DNA of 64,000 nt, from positions 62,001-126,000 of the forward strand of contig JADLBX010000036.1 in the NCBI GenBank assembly GCA_020847435.1, given 5' to 3'. This document shows positions 27,156-36,288 of this stretch, piece after piece (the first letter of the stretch is position 1; each line of letters starts with the position of its first letter). Under the pieces are notes generated by a model. That model made no database searches. It saw nothing but the letters and a program-made list of their open reading frames with translations, and was not told where the DNA came from. Source of the DNA: Anaerolineales bacterium (lineage in GTDB: Bacteria > Chloroflexota > Anaerolineae > Anaerolineales > Villigracilaceae). The position numbers and the translations under genes are program-made.

Positions 27156-27401
27156 ATGGAAACGCTTGAAGTAATTAAAGAAGATCGAGTGTTGGATTGC
27201 AGCGGCATGTTGTGTCCGATGCCGATCGTGAACACGACCAAGGCAATGAAAGAGTTGCAACCCGGTCAGATTTTGAAAATGGTCTCCACCGACGCGGGCT
27301 CGCCGCCCGACATCGAAGCGTGGAGTCGGCAGACTGGGAATGAGTTACTGCTTTCCACGACGGAAGGCAATGCGTTCGTTTTCTTTTTGAAAAAATCATA
27401 A
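27156..27401 (+). CDS. TusA family sulfurtransferase
   Basis: VLDCSGMLCPMPIVNTTKAMKELQPGQILKMVSTDAGSPPDI. Confidence 0.9.
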   Translation: METLEVIKEDRVLDCSGMLCPMPIVNTTKAMKELQPGQILKMVSTDAGSPPDIEAWSRQTGNELLLSTTEGNAFVFFLKKS

Positions 27402-27408
27402 CGGACAC

Positions 27409-27463
27409 GTACACAGGTAAACACGGAACAAGTAAATACGTGTCTACGTGTATACCTGTGTAC
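27409..27463. repeat. Hairpin with 11-bp arms GTACACAGGTA/TACCTGTGTAC between tusA-like and dsrE-like genes
   Basis: Direct reading. Confidence 0.5.
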
Positions 27464-27481
27464 TTCTCCGAAGGAGAAACC

Positions 27482-28006
27482 ATGTCAAAATCAAACCCGA
27501 GCGCGCCTAAGCGGCTTGCGCTTATTTCGAGTAAAGGGACGCTGGATTGGGCGTATCCGCCGTTCATCCTTGCCAGCGCGGCGGGCGCGATGGGCTGGGA
27601 AGTGGGCGTGTTCTTCACGTTTTACGGACTCACTTTGCTTAAGCCTGAGTTGACCGCGGCAGTCTCGCCGCTCGGCAACCCCGCCATGCCGATGAAAATG
27701 CCTTTCGGACCAGAAGCGTTTCAGAATATCAATTGGTCCATGCCGAATCTGTTGATGGCAAATGTGCCGGGCTTTGAAGGCGTCGCAACCAGTTTGATGA
27801 AGCAAACCTTCAAGAACAAAGGCGTTGCCACCATCGAGGAACTGCGCGACGTATGTCTTGACCTCGATGTGCGCCTCATCGGTTGCCAGATGACGATGGA
27901 TGTCTTTGGCTTTAGCAAGGAAGATTTCATCCCGCAAGCGGAGATCGGCGGCGCGGCAACCTTCCTTGAATTTGCCGCCGATGCGGATGTACAATTGTTT
28001 ATATAG
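27482..28006 (+). CDS. DsrE/DsrF/DrsH-like family protein
   Basis: LALISSKGTLDWAYPPFILASAAGAMGWEVGVFFTFYGLTLL...LIGCQMTMDVFGFSKEDF. Confidence 0.88.
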   Translation: MSKSNPSAPKRLALISSKGTLDWAYPPFILASAAGAMGWEVGVFFTFYGLTLLKPELTAAVSPLGNPAMPMKMPFGPEAFQNINWSMPNLLMANVPGFEGVATSLMKQTFKNKGVATIEELRDVCLDLDVRLIGCQMTMDVFGFSKEDFIPQAEIGGAATFLEFAADADVQLFI

Positions 28007-28072
28007 AAATTCGGAGGTCACGATTGCAAGCGCGACCTCCGTAAATAACGAAACGAGAGAAACGAAAACCAA

Positions 28073-28345
28073 ATGCCCACATTGAAAATCCCAACTCCAT
28101 TACGCACGTACACCAACGGCAAAAGCGAAGTGAATGTAAGCGGCTCGAATATTTCCGACGCCCTCGCCGACCTGTCGAATCAATTCCCAGCGATCAAACC
28201 GCACATCTTCAACGAAGGGAATGAGTTGCGTCCGTTCGTGAATATCTTCATCGGCGAACACAACATCAAAGACCTGCAAGGCGTGGACACGCCCGTGAAT
28301 GCCGGCGATCGGCTGATGCTTATCCCGTCCATTGCGGGAGGCTGA
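28073..28345 (+). CDS. MoaD/ThiS-like ubiquitin-fold sulfur carrier protein
   Basis: 90 aa, ends ...DRLMLIPSIAGG with C-terminal diglycine. Confidence 0.88.
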   Translation: MPTLKIPTPLRTYTNGKSEVNVSGSNISDALADLSNQFPAIKPHIFNEGNELRPFVNIFIGEHNIKDLQGVDTPVNAGDRLMLIPSIAGG

Positions 28346-28346
28346 C

Positions 28347-29498
28347 ATGCTGCCTGAACTTTCTCACGATGAAATCCTGCGTTACTCGCGTCACTTGTTA
28401 ATTCCCGAGGTCGGTTTGGAGGGTCAACGCAAATTGAAAAATTCCTCCGCGCTCATCGTCGGCACGGGCGGACTCGGCTCGCCGGTCGCGCTCTACCTTG
28501 CCGCGGCGGGGGTCGGTCGCATCGGGCTGGTGGATTACGATGTGGTTGACGCGTCCAACCTGCAACGGCAGGTGATTCACGGGACGTCCACAGTAGGGAA
28601 GTTGAAAGTGGAAAGCGCGCGGGATAAACTGATTGACTTGAATCCCGGCGTGCAAGTGGATATTTACAACGAGCCATACACGTCGGAAAATGCGCTTCGC
28701 CTCGCCGGGGAGTTTGACATCCTCCTAGACGGCACCGACAACTTCCCGACGCGTTACCTCACCAACGACGTGGCGGTCTTCCTCGGCAAGCCGAACGTCT
28801 ACGCCTCCATCTATCGCTTCGATGGGCAAGTGAGCGTCTTCTACGCCAAAGAGGGACCGTGCTATCGCTGTCTCTTCCCCGAGCCGCCACCGCCGGGACT
28901 CGTCCCCTCGTGCGCGGAGGGCGGCGTGCTGGGAGTTCTGCCCGGTACGATCGGCACCCTCCAAGCCACCGAGGCATTGAAAGTTTTACTCGGCATCGGC
29001 GAGCCGTTGATCGGAAAACTTCTGCTGTACAACGCGCTCGACATGTCGTTCGATTTCGTGAAGCTGAAGAAGAATCCCAACTGCCGCGTGTGCGGTCCAA
29101 ACGCCGACATCAAAGAGTTGATTGACTACGAAGAGTTTTGCGGCGTCCCAAGCCACGATCACGAAGAAGGTTCTGCCGGCGCAGGGAAAGACATCACCGT
29201 GCAGGAACTTTCCGAGCGGATGCAGGGCAATCACTTCAAGTTGCTCGATGTCCGCGAGCCGCATGAATTGGAAATTTCCGCCTTGCCGAACGCGGTCAAC
29301 ATTCCGCTCGGTCAATTAGCCGCGCGGCTCTCCGAGTTAGACACGGCGGATGAAATGGTCATTTTCTGCAAATCGGGCGGTCGTTCCGCGCGCGGCTTGG
29401 AACTCCTTGCCAGCGCAGGCTTCAAGAAAGTGAAGAACCTCAAAGGCGGCATCAACGCCTGGGCGCGGGAAGTGGATCCGAATTTGCCGGTGTACTAA
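28347..29498 (+). CDS. moeB: ThiF/MoeB adenylyltransferase with C-terminal rhodanese domain (MoeZ-like)
   Basis: RYSRHLLIPEVGLEGQRKLKNSSALIVGTGGLGSPVALYLAAAGVG; rhodanese LLDVREPHELE, VIFCKSGGRSARG. Confidence 0.92.
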   Translation: MLPELSHDEILRYSRHLLIPEVGLEGQRKLKNSSALIVGTGGLGSPVALYLAAAGVGRIGLVDYDVVDASNLQRQVIHGTSTVGKLKVESARDKLIDLNPGVQVDIYNEPYTSENALRLAGEFDILLDGTDNFPTRYLTNDVAVFLGKPNVYASIYRFDGQVSVFYAKEGPCYRCLFPEPPPPGLVPSCAEGGVLGVLPGTIGTLQATEALKVLLGIGEPLIGKLLLYNALDMSFDFVKLKKNPNCRVCGPNADIKELIDYEEFCGVPSHDHEEGSAGAGKDITVQELSERMQGNHFKLLDVREPHELEISALPNAVNIPLGQLAARLSELDTADEMVIFCKSGGRSARGLELLASAGFKKVKNLKGGINAWAREVDPNLPVY

Positions 29499-29502
29499 AA
29501 AT

Positions 29503-29538
29503 GAAAAAATCTCCCGCAAAATTGCGGGAGATTTTTTC
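29503..29538. terminator. Bidirectional terminator between convergent genes
   Basis: GAAAAAATCTCCCGCAA/TTGCGGGAGATTTTTTC perfect 17-bp arms. Confidence 0.9.
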
Positions 29539-29539
29539 A

Positions 29540-29944
29540 TCAAATAGTCATGAAATCTTTTGGAGAGATGGCAATTTGCGGAAACTCTCGCAACACTTCT
29601 TTATCGAAGGTGACTAAAGTCAGATTCGTTTCTTTTGCCAGGGCAACGTATTCACAATCATAAGAACTGCATTTGCTAATTGCTACGAGTTCAAACACCA
29701 AATTTGACGACACAAAGCGTTCGTGTTCGAGCATCAGGTCGTGCGCTTCATTCATCAACTGTTGGGATTGGGCGAGGGGCATTTTTTTGAAACGAAAATA
29801 TTGAGTGATAATGCTCCGAACCTCGCTTTGCCATAACATGGGAGCGTACCAGTCCGGATCTTTTTCGAAGACTTGGATTGCCAGCGGTGAATAGTCGCCT
29901 GTAATGAAAAAATATCCGATCATGTTCGCGTCAACAACGATCAT
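29540..29944 (-). CDS. PIN domain protein, VapC-like toxin
   Basis: MIVVDANMIGYFFI; CSSYDCEYVALAKETNLTLVTFDKEVL. Confidence 0.88.
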   Translation of the reverse strand: MIVVDANMIGYFFITGDYSPLAIQVFEKDPDWYAPMLWQSEVRSIITQYFRFKKMPLAQSQQLMNEAHDLMLEHERFVSSNLVFELVAISKCSSYDCEYVALAKETNLTLVTFDKEVLREFPQIAISPKDFMTI

Positions 29945-30186
29945 TCGCGCCCCTCTTCTTTCCAGCGAGTAAGTTCCTCGTTACTGATCGTGTACTGCGC
30001 GGTCAATTCGCGGATTTTGCGAGTGCGTTCGAGTATCTCTTTTACATCCATTGGCGTCCGTTTTTGAACGGCGTGTTCAAAAATGGAAATAATCTCGCGA
30101 TTAACACTGCGACGATTTGCCTTTGCTTGGAGTTTAATTCGCTCGTAGATTTCCTCAGGAATGTTCTTGATTGTGATCGTTGTCAT
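29941..30186 (-). CDS. FitA/ribbon-helix-helix-like antitoxin
   Basis: TTITIKNIPEEIYERIKLQAKANRRSVNREIISIFEHAV; ATGA overlap with downstream toxin. Confidence 0.88.
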   Translation of the reverse strand: MTTITIKNIPEEIYERIKLQAKANRRSVNREIISIFEHAVQKRTPMDVKEILERTRKIRELTAQYTISNEELTRWKEEGRE

Positions 30187-30306
30187 ACTTTACCTCTTGC
30201 GGTTCCATTTTGGAACCATTATGGATGTATTTCTATGCCCTGTCAAGAGCAAAAAATAGGGATGCTCTGCTGGTAAAATACCATTATCCCAACCCAAGGA
30301 GCGAGA

Positions 30307-31716
30307 ATGACCCTGCCAGTTTCAACAGATAAACGAGTCTATGACAACATTCTGGGCGCGATGGGCAACACGCCGCTTGTGCGACTGGGGCGGATTGGGA
30401 AAGACCTGCCGGTTCCGCTGTATGCAAAGTTGGAGTGGATGAACCCGGGCGGATCGGTCAAAGATCGAGTGGGGGCTTTCATTATTGAGCAAGCGGAAAA
30501 ACGCGGAGAACTCAAACCGGGCGGGACAATCGTCGAAGCGACATCGGGGAACACAGGCGTAGGTCTTGCGATCGCCGCGGCATTGAAGGGCTACAAGACC
30601 ATCTTTGTCATGCCCGATAAAATGAGCAACGAAAAGATTCTGCTGTTGCGCGCGTATGGCGCGAAGGTGGTTATCACGCCGACCGCCGTCACGCCGGAAG
30701 ACCCGCGCTCGTATTACGAAGTGGCGAAACGTTTCGTCCGCGAAACGCCGAACGCGATTCTGGCGAACCAATATCACAACCCAGATAACCCGAAAACACA
30801 CGAGTTGACGACCGGTCCCGAGTTGTGGAGTCAAACTGATGGGCGCGTGACCGATGTCATCATCGGCATGGGAACCGGCGGGACAATCACCGGCGTGGGG
30901 CGGTTTCTCAAGTCGAAGAATCCGAAGATTCAAATTGTCGGCGTGGACATCGAAGGTTCGATCCTCACTGAGATTTGGCAAAACAAAGGGACGATACCCG
31001 AAGGCGCGTATCCGAAAACGTACAAGGTGGAGGGCATCGGCGAAGACTTTCTGCCGACCGCGCTCGATCTTTCGGTGGTGGATGCGATCGAACGCGCGGG
31101 CGACCGCGAATCGTTTTTGTGGGCGCGACAGTTGGTACGGCAGGAGGGAATCTTCGCGGGCGGCTCCTCCGGTTCCGCGCTGGCGGGCGCGATCAAGTAT
31201 TGTCGAAAATTAAGTGGTGACCGTTTGGCGGTCGTCCTGCTCCCGGATTCAGGTTCGCGTTATCTTTCAAAATTTTACGACGACAAGTGGATGCGCGAGT
31301 TCGGTTTCCTTTCGATGGAATTCGGCGAAACGACTCTCGGCGACTTGTTGATCGCCAAGCCCGACAAAGTTTTATTTTCTGCGACGCTGGGCGATTCGAT
31401 TCGTAAGGTGGTTGCCGTGATGCACCAACACGGCATTTCGCAAATGCCCGTCGTCGGCGCGGACGGCGCGCTGGTCGGCTTGATCGAAGAAGTGGACCTG
31501 CTCAATCACATGCTCGAAAAACATCAACACACACAGGATGAGCCGATTGATTCGCTGGTCCAACATGCGGGCGCGACCTTCCCGCCCGACACGCCGCTCG
31601 AGGAGGCGATGCCGTCGTTGAAAAACGGTTTGGCGCTGTTGGTCGTCGAAAACAGCCGACCCGTCGGCATTCTGACAAAGATTGACGTGTTGGATTACGT
31701 GGCGGGGAAAATTTAA
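30307..31716 (+). CDS. PLP-dependent cysteine synthase/cystathionine beta-synthase with C-terminal CBS pair
   Basis: GNTPLVRLGRIGKDLPVPLYAKLEWMNPGGSVKDRVG; GGSSGSALAGA; CBS motifs VVAVMHQHGISQMPVVGADGALVGLIEE. Confidence 0.93.
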   Translation: MTLPVSTDKRVYDNILGAMGNTPLVRLGRIGKDLPVPLYAKLEWMNPGGSVKDRVGAFIIEQAEKRGELKPGGTIVEATSGNTGVGLAIAAALKGYKTIFVMPDKMSNEKILLLRAYGAKVVITPTAVTPEDPRSYYEVAKRFVRETPNAILANQYHNPDNPKTHELTTGPELWSQTDGRVTDVIIGMGTGGTITGVGRFLKSKNPKIQIVGVDIEGSILTEIWQNKGTIPEGAYPKTYKVEGIGEDFLPTALDLSVVDAIERAGDRESFLWARQLVRQEGIFAGGSSGSALAGAIKYCRKLSGDRLAVVLLPDSGSRYLSKFYDDKWMREFGFLSMEFGETTLGDLLIAKPDKVLFSATLGDSIRKVVAVMHQHGISQMPVVGADGALVGLIEEVDLLNHMLEKHQHTQDEPIDSLVQHAGATFPPDTPLEEAMPSLKNGLALLVVENSRPVGILTKIDVLDYVAGKI

Positions 31717-31722
31717 CTCTCA

Positions 31723-31753
31723 GTTGATGCGGCAGTTCTACTGCCGCATCAAC
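31723..31753. terminator. Hairpin after cystathionine beta-synthase gene
   Basis: GTTGATGCGGCAG/CTGCCGCATCAAC; no clear T-tract. Confidence 0.6.
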
Positions 31754-31795
31754 CTCTGCCTTCAAACTTTAAGTTTCAAATCCTTGACGCGTGGG

Positions 31796-31826
31796 GCGGC
31801 GCGGTTAGAATAGAACATACGTTCTA
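31796..31826 (+). promoter_or_regulatory. LexA-type box GAACATACGTTC downstream of and abutting a putative -10 (TAGAAT)
   Basis: GAAC-N4-GTTC palindrome at 31813-31824; followed by RBS aaggagg and ATG 31844. Confidence 0.55.
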
Positions 31827-31843
31827 AATTAAAAGGAGGACGT

Positions 31844-32635
31844 ATGCCGCCCATCAATCGTCAATACGCGCTGGCGTTGGAAGCGCTGGCTGAACTCAAA
31901 ACGGAATCGCAGACGCCTCCGCTTCGCGCCGGACCTCTGTCTGTCGCGCCTGCGTTGAGCGGCATCCTGCGTGAACTTGGTTCGCTGCCGCGCGAAGCCA
32001 TCTTTCTCGGCATGGCGACAGATGGACTGCCAGTGTTGCTGAATCTGTATGATTCAGTTCCAGGTCCGATTCTGATCGTTGGCGACGCCGGCGCGGGTAA
32101 AACGGCGTTTCTGAAGAATATCGCGCAAGCGGTCAACCTGACGCACGAACCAACAGAAGTGCAGTTCGGTGTGGTTACCAGCCATGCAGAGGAGTGGGGC
32201 GCGTTTCAAAACTCAGCGCATTGTCTCGGAGTCTTTTCAACGCACGATACCGGCGGGCAGGACTTTTTGTTATCCGCCGTGGCTTGGGCGCGCGGAGATG
32301 TGCGGAGCGGGCAATCCAGGCTGTTGTTGATTGACGATCTGGAGGCGGTCGCCGCATTCGACCTCAACGCGTTGCAAACCCTGCGCTGGCTCCTCGCGCG
32401 TGGGGCGGCGCGGCGAGTGTGGCTCTTCGTCACGTTGAACGCCGCTCGCTATGGTCAGGTCATTTCGTGGATTCCCAATTTTCGCACGCGTATCTTCGGC
32501 AGGATCGAGGACGCGCGAATTGCGGGCGCGCTGGGCGGCGACCCCGCGTCGGCGTTGGGTGGGTGGCAGGGGGCGACCCAGTTTTCCCTGCGCGAGAACG
32601 GGAATTGGCTCCGTTTTTGGCTCCCGTCGTTATAG
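31844..32635 (+). CDS. P-loop NTPase of unknown function
   Basis: ILIVGDAGAGKTAFLKNI Walker A; RLLLIDDLEAV Walker B; FVTLNAARYGQVISWIPNFRTRIFGRIED. Confidence 0.7.
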   Translation: MPPINRQYALALEALAELKTESQTPPLRAGPLSVAPALSGILRELGSLPREAIFLGMATDGLPVLLNLYDSVPGPILIVGDAGAGKTAFLKNIAQAVNLTHEPTEVQFGVVTSHAEEWGAFQNSAHCLGVFSTHDTGGQDFLLSAVAWARGDVRSGQSRLLLIDDLEAVAAFDLNALQTLRWLLARGAARRVWLFVTLNAARYGQVISWIPNFRTRIFGRIEDARIAGALGGDPASALGGWQGATQFSLRENGNWLRFWLPSL

Positions 32636-32824
32636 TCTGCTTGTCGAGTTTGTGCTACAATTTGAGCGTACGTTGCATGAAGTATGGCGGTCCGGCAATC
32701 AGAGGGTAAATGTTCGCTTCCTGGCACCTGGGTGTCTGTGATCCCCGAAGTCATGCACAGTCGATTCGTCTTGCTTTGGCGGTTGCTTCTCTGCCGAAGC
32801 CTACACTCAGGAGAAGAGATTCCT

Positions 32825-33133
32825 ATGGAAGCGAAACTCTATGTTGGTAACCTGCCGTTCAGCACGACCGACGCTGATTTGCAGGACATGTTCGCGCAAG
32901 CGGGTACGGTGAAGTCGGCGCAGGTGATCAAGGATCGCGCCAGCGGCCGCTCGAAAGGCTTCGGCTTTGTCGAGATGGGTTCGTCGGATGAAGCGCAGAA
33001 CGCGATCTCGATGTTCCACGGCAAAGACTTCAGTGGGCGCGCGCTGACCGTGAACATTGCTCGCCCGCGCGAGGAACGCCCCGGTGGTTTCCGCGGCGGG
33101 GACCGCAACCGCGAACGCAGGCGCGACTATTAA
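32825..33133 (+). CDS. RRM-domain RNA-binding protein
   Basis: KLYVGNLPFSTTDADLQDMFAQAGTV (RNP2) and RSKGFGFVEM (RNP1); Gly/Arg-rich tail; start moved to 32825. Confidence 0.93.
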   Translation: MEAKLYVGNLPFSTTDADLQDMFAQAGTVKSAQVIKDRASGRSKGFGFVEMGSSDEAQNAISMFHGKDFSGRALTVNIARPREERPGGFRGGDRNRERRRDY

Positions 33134-33154
33134 GTCACCCGGTTTGCTTTAGAG

Positions 33155-33190
33155 TTGAGCCAAATGGGCGGTGCCAGCCATTTGGCTCAA
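33155..33190 (+). terminator. Terminator after RRM gene
   Basis: TTGAGCCAAATGG...CCATTTGGCTCAA then TTTATTTTAT. Confidence 0.85.
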
Positions 33191-33209
33191 TTTATTTTAT
33201 GGAGCGTTG

Positions 33210-33673
33210 ATTTGGAAGATTGTTTAATTCGCGCCTTTCGCCCCGACGATTTCGACGCGGTGACGATCTTGTGGCGGGTGGCGCGCGAGAAGTCGTTGCC
33301 CGATTTTCAACGTCGCAAAGGACACTTCTTCTTTGAGGACCGCGCCTATTTTCAAAACAAGGTTTTGCAATCGAACACGGTTTGGGTCGCAGAGAAAGGA
33401 ACCCGAGTAGCCGCGTTCATGGCGATCGAAAATGAATTTATTGACCAGTTATATGTTGACCCTGATTTCTGGCGGCAGGGCATTGGAGAGCGCTTGCTTG
33501 CCCATGCCAGAAAATTATCGCCTGCGCATCTCTGGCTTTACACTTTGCAGATCAACGTCAACGCCCGCGCGTTCTACGAGAAGAACGGTTTTGTCGCTGA
33601 AAAATTTGGCGTCAGCCCGCCTCCTGAAAGTGAACCCGACGTCGAATATCATTGGCGTCAATCCCAATCGTAA
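33210..33673 (+). CDS. GNAT family N-acetyltransferase
   Basis: CLIRAFRPDDFDAV...IDQLYVDPDFWRQGIGERLLAHA...NARAFYEKNGFVAEKFG; likely TTG start near 33210 because 33155 lies in the terminator stem. Confidence 0.85.
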
Positions 33674-33694
33674 ATCACCAATCGTAAATCGATT

Positions 33695-34792
33695 ATGCGT
33701 CCGACATTTCTTCAAGTCAACCTCTCTCAACTCGAGAAAAATATTTCAGCGATCCGCGCACACGTGAGCCCCGCGCGGGTGATGCCGATGGTGAAAGCCA
33801 ACGCCTATGGTCATGGCATGGACGGGGTCGCGCCGTTCATCGAACCGTTCGTAGATTATTTCGGCGTGGCGACGGTGGAGGAGGGGATGCGCCTGCGGGA
33901 ACTTCACATCACGAAGCCGATTCTCGTCGCTGGCGGCACTCTGCCCGAACAACTCCCCGCGTTCGTTGAACACGACCTGACCTTGACCGGTTCGTCCATT
34001 GAACTGCTGGAAGCCGCGGAAGCGATCGCGCGTGGGGCGGGCAAACGCATCAAAGCCCATTTGAAATTCGATACCGGCATGGAGCGCATCGGCTTGCACG
34101 AGTACGAAGCCGAGCCGTTCATCGAATACTCGTTGGAATTGAAACACGTCGAAGTGGAGGGGATGTACACGCATTTGGCAAACTCCGAACTTGCCGACCG
34201 CACGTATTCGGAATTGCAACTCGAACGGTTTCAGGAAATTTTGCAAATCTACGAGAAGTTGAGCGCGCCCGCGCCCTCGATCAAACATGTGAATAACTCG
34301 GGCGGGATTTTGAATCTCCCTCAAGCCAATTTTGATATGGTGCGCGCCGGCATTTTGTTTTACGGCGTGTACCCGGGCGATGAAGCGGAACGCGTCGTTG
34401 AGGTGAAGCCCGCGCTCGTGTGGCGGTCGCGTGTGGCGTACGCCAAGGCGACCAAGCCGGGGCGGCCGATCGGCTACGGGTCGTTGTGGCAGGCTGAAAG
34501 GGAGACTCGCATCGTCACCGTCCCGTGCGGTTATGCCGACGGCTACTTCCGCCGCATGACGAATCAGGCGCAGGTGATAATTCGCGGGAGGAAATTTCCG
34601 CAGGTGGGGCGGATCTGCATGGATCAATTCATGGTGGATGTGGGCGACGCGGAAGTGCGCGTGGGCGACGAGGTGATTCTGCTGGGCGCTGAAATCAGCA
34701 CGCGCGACCTCGCCGCATGGACTGGCACGAACGAGTATGAAGTGTTGACGAATATCGGCGCGCGCGTGCCGCGCGTGTTCGTGGCGGAGTGA
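33695..34792 (+). CDS. alr: Alanine racemase
   Basis: PMVKANAYGHG (PLP Lys), KFDTGMERIG, GRICMDQFMVDVG. Confidence 0.95.
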   Translation: MRPTFLQVNLSQLEKNISAIRAHVSPARVMPMVKANAYGHGMDGVAPFIEPFVDYFGVATVEEGMRLRELHITKPILVAGGTLPEQLPAFVEHDLTLTGSSIELLEAAEAIARGAGKRIKAHLKFDTGMERIGLHEYEAEPFIEYSLELKHVEVEGMYTHLANSELADRTYSELQLERFQEILQIYEKLSAPAPSIKHVNNSGGILNLPQANFDMVRAGILFYGVYPGDEAERVVEVKPALVWRSRVAYAKATKPGRPIGYGSLWQAERETRIVTVPCGYADGYFRRMTNQAQVIIRGRKFPQVGRICMDQFMVDVGDAEVRVGDEVILLGAEISTRDLAAWTGTNEYEVLTNIGARVPRVFVAE

Positions 34793-34827
34793 TGATAGAA
34801 TGACGAGGTTTTGTTTTGAGGTGAACA

Positions 34828-35367
34828 GTGAAGCATTTGTTTGAAAAATATGGAATGTTATTTACGGTCGCCGGCGTGATCGTGGTCCTCGATCAGTGGA
34901 CCAAGTGGCTTGTGCGGACCAACCTGCCTCTCAGCGGGACGTGGCTGCCCGATTCGTTGGAATGGCTCAGCCCGTACGCGCGCTTCGTGCATTGGCAAAA
35001 TTCGGGCGCGGCGTTCGGCATGTTCCAAGACGGGAGCATGATCTTTGCGGCGCTGGCGTTTGTGGTGATCGGCGCGATCGTCTATTATTTTCCGCAAGTG
35101 GAAAAACACGATTGGTCTTTGCGGCTCGCGATGAGCATGCAGTTGGCGGGCGCGAGCGGCAACTTGCTCGACCGCCTCTTGCGCGACGGCAAGGTCACCG
35201 ATTTTATTTCCGTCGGCACGTTCCCGGTCTTCAACGTGGCGGACGCAAGCATCAGCGTCGGCACGGCGATCCTGTTGTTGGGCATTTATTTGCAGGAGCG
35301 CGCCGCGAAAAAGGAACAGGCGAGTCACGGCGGACCGAACCATCCCAGCGAAGCGACAAGTGAGTGA
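34828..35367 (+). CDS. lspA: Signal peptidase II
   Basis: VVLDQWTKWLV, AGASGNLLDRLL, GTFPVFNVADASISVG. Confidence 0.95.
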   Translation: MKHLFEKYGMLFTVAGVIVVLDQWTKWLVRTNLPLSGTWLPDSLEWLSPYARFVHWQNSGAAFGMFQDGSMIFAALAFVVIGAIVYYFPQVEKHDWSLRLAMSMQLAGASGNLLDRLLRDGKVTDFISVGTFPVFNVADASISVGTAILLLGIYLQERAAKKEQASHGGPNHPSEATSE

Positions 35368-36283
35368 CCGGGTTCTGAATTTCCGATTCAATAAAACGTC
35401 CAGCGCGCGGCTCGATAAATTCTTGGTCGAGTCTCTGCCGGAGTTTTCACGTTCGCGGATTCAGGGCTTGATCGCCGACGGTTTCGTGGAAGTGAACGGT
35501 CAAACCGCACGGAAGGCTGGTCAGCCGTTGGAAGCCGGCGCGGTGCTGACGGTTCGCATCCCGCCTCCCATCCCAACCGACCTGGTCCCAGAACAAATTC
35601 CGCTCGACATCGTTTTTGAAAACGACGACCTGCTCGTGGTGAATAAACCTGCCGGGATGGTGGTGCATCCCGCCGCCGGGCACGCGCGCGGCACACTGGT
35701 CAACGCGGTATTGGGTTACGACCCGGAGATCGAAGGCATCGGCGGCGAGGAAAGACCCGGCGTCGTCCACCGCTTAGACAAAGACACGTCGGGCTTAATC
35801 CTGCTCGCCAAGAACGAACGCGCGCACCGCTGGTTACAGGATCAATTTCGTTTGCGGAAAGTGGAGAAGACCTATCTCGCGCTTGTGGACGGCAAGCCGC
35901 CGACGCCGTCCGGGCGCGTGGAAGCGCACATCGGGCGCGACCCGAAAAACCGAAAGCGCATGGCGGTGGTCTCCGCCAACAAGGGGCGCGAAGCGATCTC
36001 CGAATACAAGACGCTGGAGAGTTTCAAACATCACACTCTGCTTGAATTCCATCCGCTCACTGGGCGCACGCACCAGATCCGCTTGCACTGCGCGTTCCTG
36101 AAATGTCCGATCGCGGGCGATGAAATTTATGGGAGAAAAAACGCAACGGTTCAAATCAACCGGCATTTTCTTCATGCCTTCAAACTGAAAATTACTTTGC
36201 CGGGCGAGAATGCTCCTCGAACCTTCGAGTCGCCTCTGCCAAGTGAATTGCAAAAAACATTGGACGAGGCGAGAGGGGCATAA
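35360..36283 (+). CDS. rluD: RluA/RluD family pseudouridine synthase
   Basis: S4 domain; [33 protein letters not shown]. Confidence 0.93.
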   Translation: MSDRVLNFRFNKTSSARLDKFLVESLPEFSRSRIQGLIADGFVEVNGQTARKAGQPLEAGAVLTVRIPPPIPTDLVPEQIPLDIVFENDDLLVVNKPAGMVVHPAAGHARGTLVNAVLGYDPEIEGIGGEERPGVVHRLDKDTSGLILLAKNERAHRWLQDQFRLRKVEKTYLALVDGKPPTPSGRVEAHIGRDPKNRKRMAVVSANKGREAISEYKTLESFKHHTLLEFHPLTGRTHQIRLHCAFLKCPIAGDEIYGRKNATVQINRHFLHAFKLKITLPGENAPRTFESPLPSELQKTLDEARGA

Positions 36284-36288
36284 CGATC

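Noticed and set aside
33155-33209. GNAT protein starting at 33155
   Set aside because: That start lies inside the RRM gene terminator stem; family similarity begins at CLIRAFRPDD, so a start near 33210 is preferred.
33746-34627. 293-aa minus-strand ORF
   Set aside because: Antisense shadow of alr.
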